This document shows positions 30,697 to 33,363 of a stretch of 33,363 bases of DNA, one piece after another. Each line of letters begins with the position of its first letter. Within the stretch, counting starts at the first letter, position 1. This DNA comes from Streptomyces sp. MBT53. Lineage in GTDB: Bacteria > Actinomycetota > Actinomycetes > Streptomycetales > Streptomycetaceae. The notes under the pieces were generated by a model. That model worked only from the letters and a program-made list of their open reading frames with translations, ran no database searches and was not told where the DNA came from. The position numbers were made by a program, and so were the translations under genes. The stretch covers positions 1-33,363 of the forward strand of contig NZ_JAEQAZ010000099.1 of the NCBI RefSeq assembly GCF_016654115.1, written 5' to 3'.

Positions 30697-31938
30697 TTAC
30701 CGCCGGGCCCTTGGATCACCCAGCGCGCCGCGCAACCGCTGGGCCCGCAGGACGAGTTCCAGCTCGAAGCGCCGGTCGGGATCGTCGATCTCGCCGCCCC
30801 AGAGTTCGCGGATCTGGCGCAGCCGGTAGCGCACGGTCTGCGGGTGCACACCGAGCCGCGCGGCCACCTCCGGCGCCCCGCCCCGGGTCTCCAGCCAGGC
30901 CAGCAGGGTCTCCGCGAGCCGCCGCCCGTGCGTCGGCCCGCAGTGCGCGAGCGGCGCGAGACACCGCAGCGCGAGATCGTCGATCAGCTCCTCGGGCTGG
31001 AGCAGCACCAGCGCCTCGGTGTGCTCGGTGCAGTACAGGACCCCTCCGGCCGGCAACAGCCCCCGCTCCATCAGTCCTACGGCGGCCTCGGCCCAGCGCG
31101 CCGACTTCACCGCGTCGGCCAGCGGCACCGGGGGCCCGATCGCGCCGGCCCAGCCGGTCAGCGCGCGGTGCAGCAGCTCGGGGCGGCCGGCCGCGTCCGG
31201 TTCCGGGACGACCATGCGGGGCTGCTCGTACTCCATGTCGAGCAGGACCTCCTGGCCCACGGCGGGAGCGACCGCCTCGCGGGCCGGGCGCAGCAGTACG
31301 CCGACGGAGACCTTGTCGGGCAGCGGCCAGCCGATGCGGGCGGCGCGTTCGGAGAGGGCCTCGGCCGGGTCGCCGCGGTGGTGCTCGGCGAGGAGGAGTT
31401 CCATCAGCCGCCGCTGGAGGCGCAGCCGCTCCCCGGCCTGTCTCGCGGCGGCCTCCGCGTAGCCGCGCACGGACTGGTCGACCAGCCCGTCCAGGTACTC
31501 GTAGCCCGCGTCGACGAGTTCGTACATCGCGGGCGGCGGGATCTCGACGCGCTGGCCGATCTCGGCGAAGCGCCGCCAGGCGAGCCGCACGCCCATGCGG
31601 TAGATCGCCTGGAGCGAGTCGAGGCTGCGGCCGTGCAGGCCCTCGCCGCGCCCGAACTCCTGGAAGACGCCCGGCGGTACGGTCGGCCGGCCCTCGGCGG
31701 TCTCCAGGTGCTGGACGAAGACCTCAATGGCGCGGCGGATGCCGATCAGCGCCATGGGCTCGCCCGACTCGTCGAGAACCAGGGGCAGTTGGGGGTGCTC
31801 GCGGCGGATCTCGCGCAGGATCTCCTCGGCGAGCGCGGGTGCCTCGGCCATGGCGATCGCGGCGAACTCGCGCACCTGGAGGCGTGGCACGTCGAGCCAC
31901 GCCGAGCGCGCGGTCACGCCCGCCGGGCGCGCGGGCAC
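30697..31938 (-). CDS. PucR/CdaR-type helix-turn-helix regulator
   Basis: A 413-aa PucR-family regulator. The C-terminal HTH_30 domain is clear (GAPEVAARLGVHPQTVRYRLRQIRELWG), preceded by a GGDEF-like or sugar-diacid-recognition-type central region (about residues 180-330). The N-terminal ~170 residues are helical (EFAAIAMAEAPALAEEILREI; AIYRMGVRLAWRRFAEIG). The GTG at 31938 has GGGGAG about nine bases upstream and follows the small membrane ORF by 4 bp, so they are co-transcribed. Effector and targets are unknown. It is divergent from the DUF3068 gene cluster. Confidence 0.9.
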   Translation of the reverse strand: MPARPAGVTARSAWLDVPRLQVREFAAIAMAEAPALAEEILREIRREHPQLPLVLDESGEPMALIGIRRAIEVFVQHLETAEGRPTVPPGVFQEFGRGEGLHGRSLDSLQAIYRMGVRLAWRRFAEIGQRVEIPPPAMYELVDAGYEYLDGLVDQSVRGYAEAAARQAGERLRLQRRLMELLLAEHHRGDPAEALSERAARIGWPLPDKVSVGVLLRPAREAVAPAVGQEVLLDMEYEQPRMVVPEPDAAGRPELLHRALTGWAGAIGPPVPLADAVKSARWAEAAVGLMERGLLPAGGVLYCTEHTEALVLLQPEELIDDLALRCLAPLAHCGPTHGRRLAETLLAWLETRGGAPEVAARLGVHPQTVRYRLRQIRELWGGEIDDPDRRFELELVLRAQRLRGALGDPRARR

Positions 31939-31942
31939 GGGG

Positions 31943-32095
31943 TCAACTCCCCTGATCCGCTTGCTCGTAGGTGATCAGCGGGGTGTTCGGCTGGTCGGGC
32001 CTGGCGTCGAGCAGCGCGACGATGCCGAGCGCGGCGCCGACGGCGAGGGCGGCGGCGAGCGCCAGGGTGAGTACGGCGGCGAGCAGTCTGGACAT
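31943..32095 (-). CDS. 50-residue single-pass membrane protein (DUF2613-like)
   Basis: A short gene, ATG at 32095, encoding an N-terminal membrane helix (MSRLLAAVLTLALAAALAVG and on to about residue 29) and a short polar tail (LLDARPDQPNTPLITYEQADQ). Codon third positions are almost all G/C, as in the neighbours. It ends 4 bp before the PucR start. Size and layout recall the actinobacterial DUF2613 family, but similarity cannot be tested here. GAGAGG lies somewhat far upstream. Confidence 0.65.
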   Translation of the reverse strand: MSRLLAAVLTLALAAALAVGAALGIVALLDARPDQPNTPLITYEQADQGS

Positions 32096-32186
32096 CGCAG
32101 GGTCGGCCTCTCTGTCCTGAGGTTCTGTCCCGAGGTGCTGTCCCGAGGTCGTCCGCCCCTGCCCGTCGGCCCAGTGTCGGCAGACA

Positions 32187-32215
32187 TTGACACTCCGTCA
32201 AGGGGCGCCTACGGT
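32187..32215 (+). promoter_or_regulatory. Consensus promoter of the DUF3068 gene
   Basis: TTGACA (32187-32192), a 17-bp spacer and TACGGT (32210-32215) form a near-consensus housekeeping-type promoter. Transcription would begin around 32222, giving a ~48-nt leader before the ATG at 32270. It is one of the best promoter matches in the window. Confidence 0.75.
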
Positions 32216-32269
32216 TCCCGGCCCAAGGGCCGGCCCGAACTCCTTCACCGAATTCACTGGAGTGTCCGG

Positions 32270-33247
32270 ATGCGCCGTACAGCCTCTCCATTCTCTTTGA
32301 TTCTCCTGGGACTTGGCACGTTTCTGCTGGTCCTGGCGCCACTGCTGGCGTGGTACGTCGAACCGCGGGCCGCCGTGACGCCGATCGACATCGACACGAC
32401 CGCCGTCTACCGGGGCACCGGAAGCTACTTCGACACCGGCGAGTTGCGGACCGTCGACGACAAGCGGATCACCGTCACCCAGCAGGTGCGCGGCGATGTC
32501 GCGGACAGCGAGAAGAGCGGGGACGCGGTGTGGGACGTGACCACGACCGTCGACACCGACAAGTCCCTGCCGGCCGCCGATCCGCACGACGCGCTGGAGT
32601 TCTTCCCCAACCGGTGGGTCACGGACCGTAAGACCAACAAGCCGGTGCACTGCTGCCACGAGAACCCGTACTTCGAGGGCGACGCCTATCTGAAGTTCCC
32701 GTTCGACGTGCGGAAACGGCCGTACCAGTGGTGGGACAACTCCCTCGGCGGGACGGTCACTCTGCGCTACGCGGGGACCAAGAAGGTTCAGGGCTACTCG
32801 GGTTACGTCTTCAAGGGCACGGTCCCGCCCACGAAGATCGGCACCCGCCTGGTACCCGGCAGCCTCGTCGACCAGCCCAACTCCCCCCAGATCCTTGCCG
32901 AGGAGTGGTACTCCAACCACGGCATCGAACTCGTCGTCGACCAGCGCACCGGCCGGGTGATCTACGCCCAGACCGGCCCCCGCCGCACCCTGCGCGCCCC
33001 CGGCCACTCCTACGACGCGGTGCTTCTCCTGGACGCCGACAAGCTCGCGTTCACCACGGCCACGCAGAAGGAACAGGTGAAACTCGCGAAGAAGGAGAGC
33101 GGTCAACTGCGCCTGGTGGGACAGTCGTTGCCGATCGGTACCGCTGTGGCCGGATTCGTTCTGGCCGTGGTCGGCGGCGCTTTGGTGGTACGAGGGCGTC
33201 GGCGCCCCGAATCAGCCGCTTCACCCGGGTATCCGCCCACGATGTGA
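32270..33247 (+). CDS. DUF3068 (PorA-family-like) membrane-anchored protein
   Basis: A 325-aa protein with an N-terminal membrane helix (FSLILLGLGTFLLVLAPLLAWY), a large extracytoplasmic domain and a C-terminal helix (IGTAVAGFVLAVVGGALVV) followed by a short basic tail. The external domain begins VTPIDIDTTAVYRGTG and contains FFPNRWVTDRKTNKPV, GYSGYVFKG and AEEWYSNHGIELVVDQRTGRV, which I associate with DUF3068, a widespread actinobacterial family of unknown function sometimes labelled porin PorA. A double cysteine (HCCHEN) is notable. The ATG at 32270 has GGAG upstream and a strong promoter. Confidence 0.9.
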   Translation: MRRTASPFSLILLGLGTFLLVLAPLLAWYVEPRAAVTPIDIDTTAVYRGTGSYFDTGELRTVDDKRITVTQQVRGDVADSEKSGDAVWDVTTTVDTDKSLPAADPHDALEFFPNRWVTDRKTNKPVHCCHENPYFEGDAYLKFPFDVRKRPYQWWDNSLGGTVTLRYAGTKKVQGYSGYVFKGTVPPTKIGTRLVPGSLVDQPNSPQILAEEWYSNHGIELVVDQRTGRVIYAQTGPRRTLRAPGHSYDAVLLLDADKLAFTTATQKEQVKLAKKESGQLRLVGQSLPIGTAVAGFVLAVVGGALVVRGRRRPESAASPGYPPTM

Positions 33248-33287
33248 CGTGACGTCAGTTCTAACAACCCCGGAAATTGTCACGCGG

Positions 33288-33363
33288 GTGAGTAGCCGTC
33301 AGGAACGCCGAAGCGAAAACTGTCCACCCACCCGAGCACAGCCCGCCCACAGAACTCCCGCAC
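33288..33363 (+). CDS. Possible start of a next gene, cut by the window edge
   Basis: A GTG at 33288 opens a frame that stays open to the end (MSSRQERRSENCPPTRAQ...). The upstream sequence has only a weak ribosome site, and the palindrome TGACGTCA (33250-33257) precedes it. Too short to assign or to be sure it is coding. Confidence 0.25.
   Translation, partial: MSSRQERRSENCPPTRAQPAHRTPA

Overview
The window is high-GC actinobacterial chromosome and almost certainly comes from a Streptomyces or a close relative. The signs are strong G/C third-position bias, many GTG/TTG starts behind GGAGG-type ribosome sites, an XRE/DUF5753 plus DUF397 pair, Tat-secreted enzymes, DUF4360, MAB_1171c-type (DUF6545) membrane proteins, and rare TTA codons in only two genes. 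No tRNA, rRNA, CRISPR array, transposase or phage gene is visible. All family names come from reading the sequence without database searches.

Layout. (1) 1-2320: an XRE/DUF5753 regulator, its coupled DUF397 partner with an internal 60-bp tandem duplication, and an unknown membrane protein. (2) 2320-4140: a MerR regulator divergent from a small membrane protein and a catalase-related gene broken by a one-base frameshift; the promoter has the long spacer typical of MerR targets. (3) 4300-9824: an 880-residue exported/membrane protein with two TTA codons, then a two-gene cassette of a Trypco2-like protein and a trypsin-like protease/P-loop NTPase/helical-repeat protein, a predicted conflict-type system. 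(4) 9825-12375: a decay zone on the minus strand with an MmyB-type regulator remnant, a frameshifted sensor kinase and a response regulator that has lost its receiver domain. (5) 12460-15270: two Tat-exported intradiol dioxygenase-like enzymes flanking a secreted DUF4360 protein, with a 12-bp perfect terminator stem, octamer repeats and a nested hairpin. (6) 15338-16350: an Rrf2 regulator coupled to a thioredoxin-fold lipoprotein. (7) 16469-21967: a secreted GH35 beta-galactosidase facing a GH51/GH43 arabinan operon. (8) 22440-26792: a metallopeptidase (HEVWH), two DUF6545-type membrane paralogues and an FAD oxidoreductase, tightly coupled. (9) 26789-28906: TetR divergent from an SDR and an NADP/F420-type reductase. 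(10) 28964-30576: IclR coupled to an SMP-30 lactonase. (11) 30697-33247: PucR-type regulator, a 50-residue membrane peptide and a DUF3068 protein.

How the parts may connect. The arabinan operon and the IclR-lactonase operon carry nearly superimposable promoter/operator blocks: -35, 17 bp, TAGC(G/C)T, then within 2-3 bp the sequence TGTTCGAAAT-N21-CGAAC read on the plus strand. This suggests that the IclR protein controls both arabinan breakdown and downstream sugar-lactone hydrolysis. The two systems most worth study as less-described biology are the Trypco2/trypsin-NTPase pair and the metallopeptidase/DUF6545/FAD cassette.
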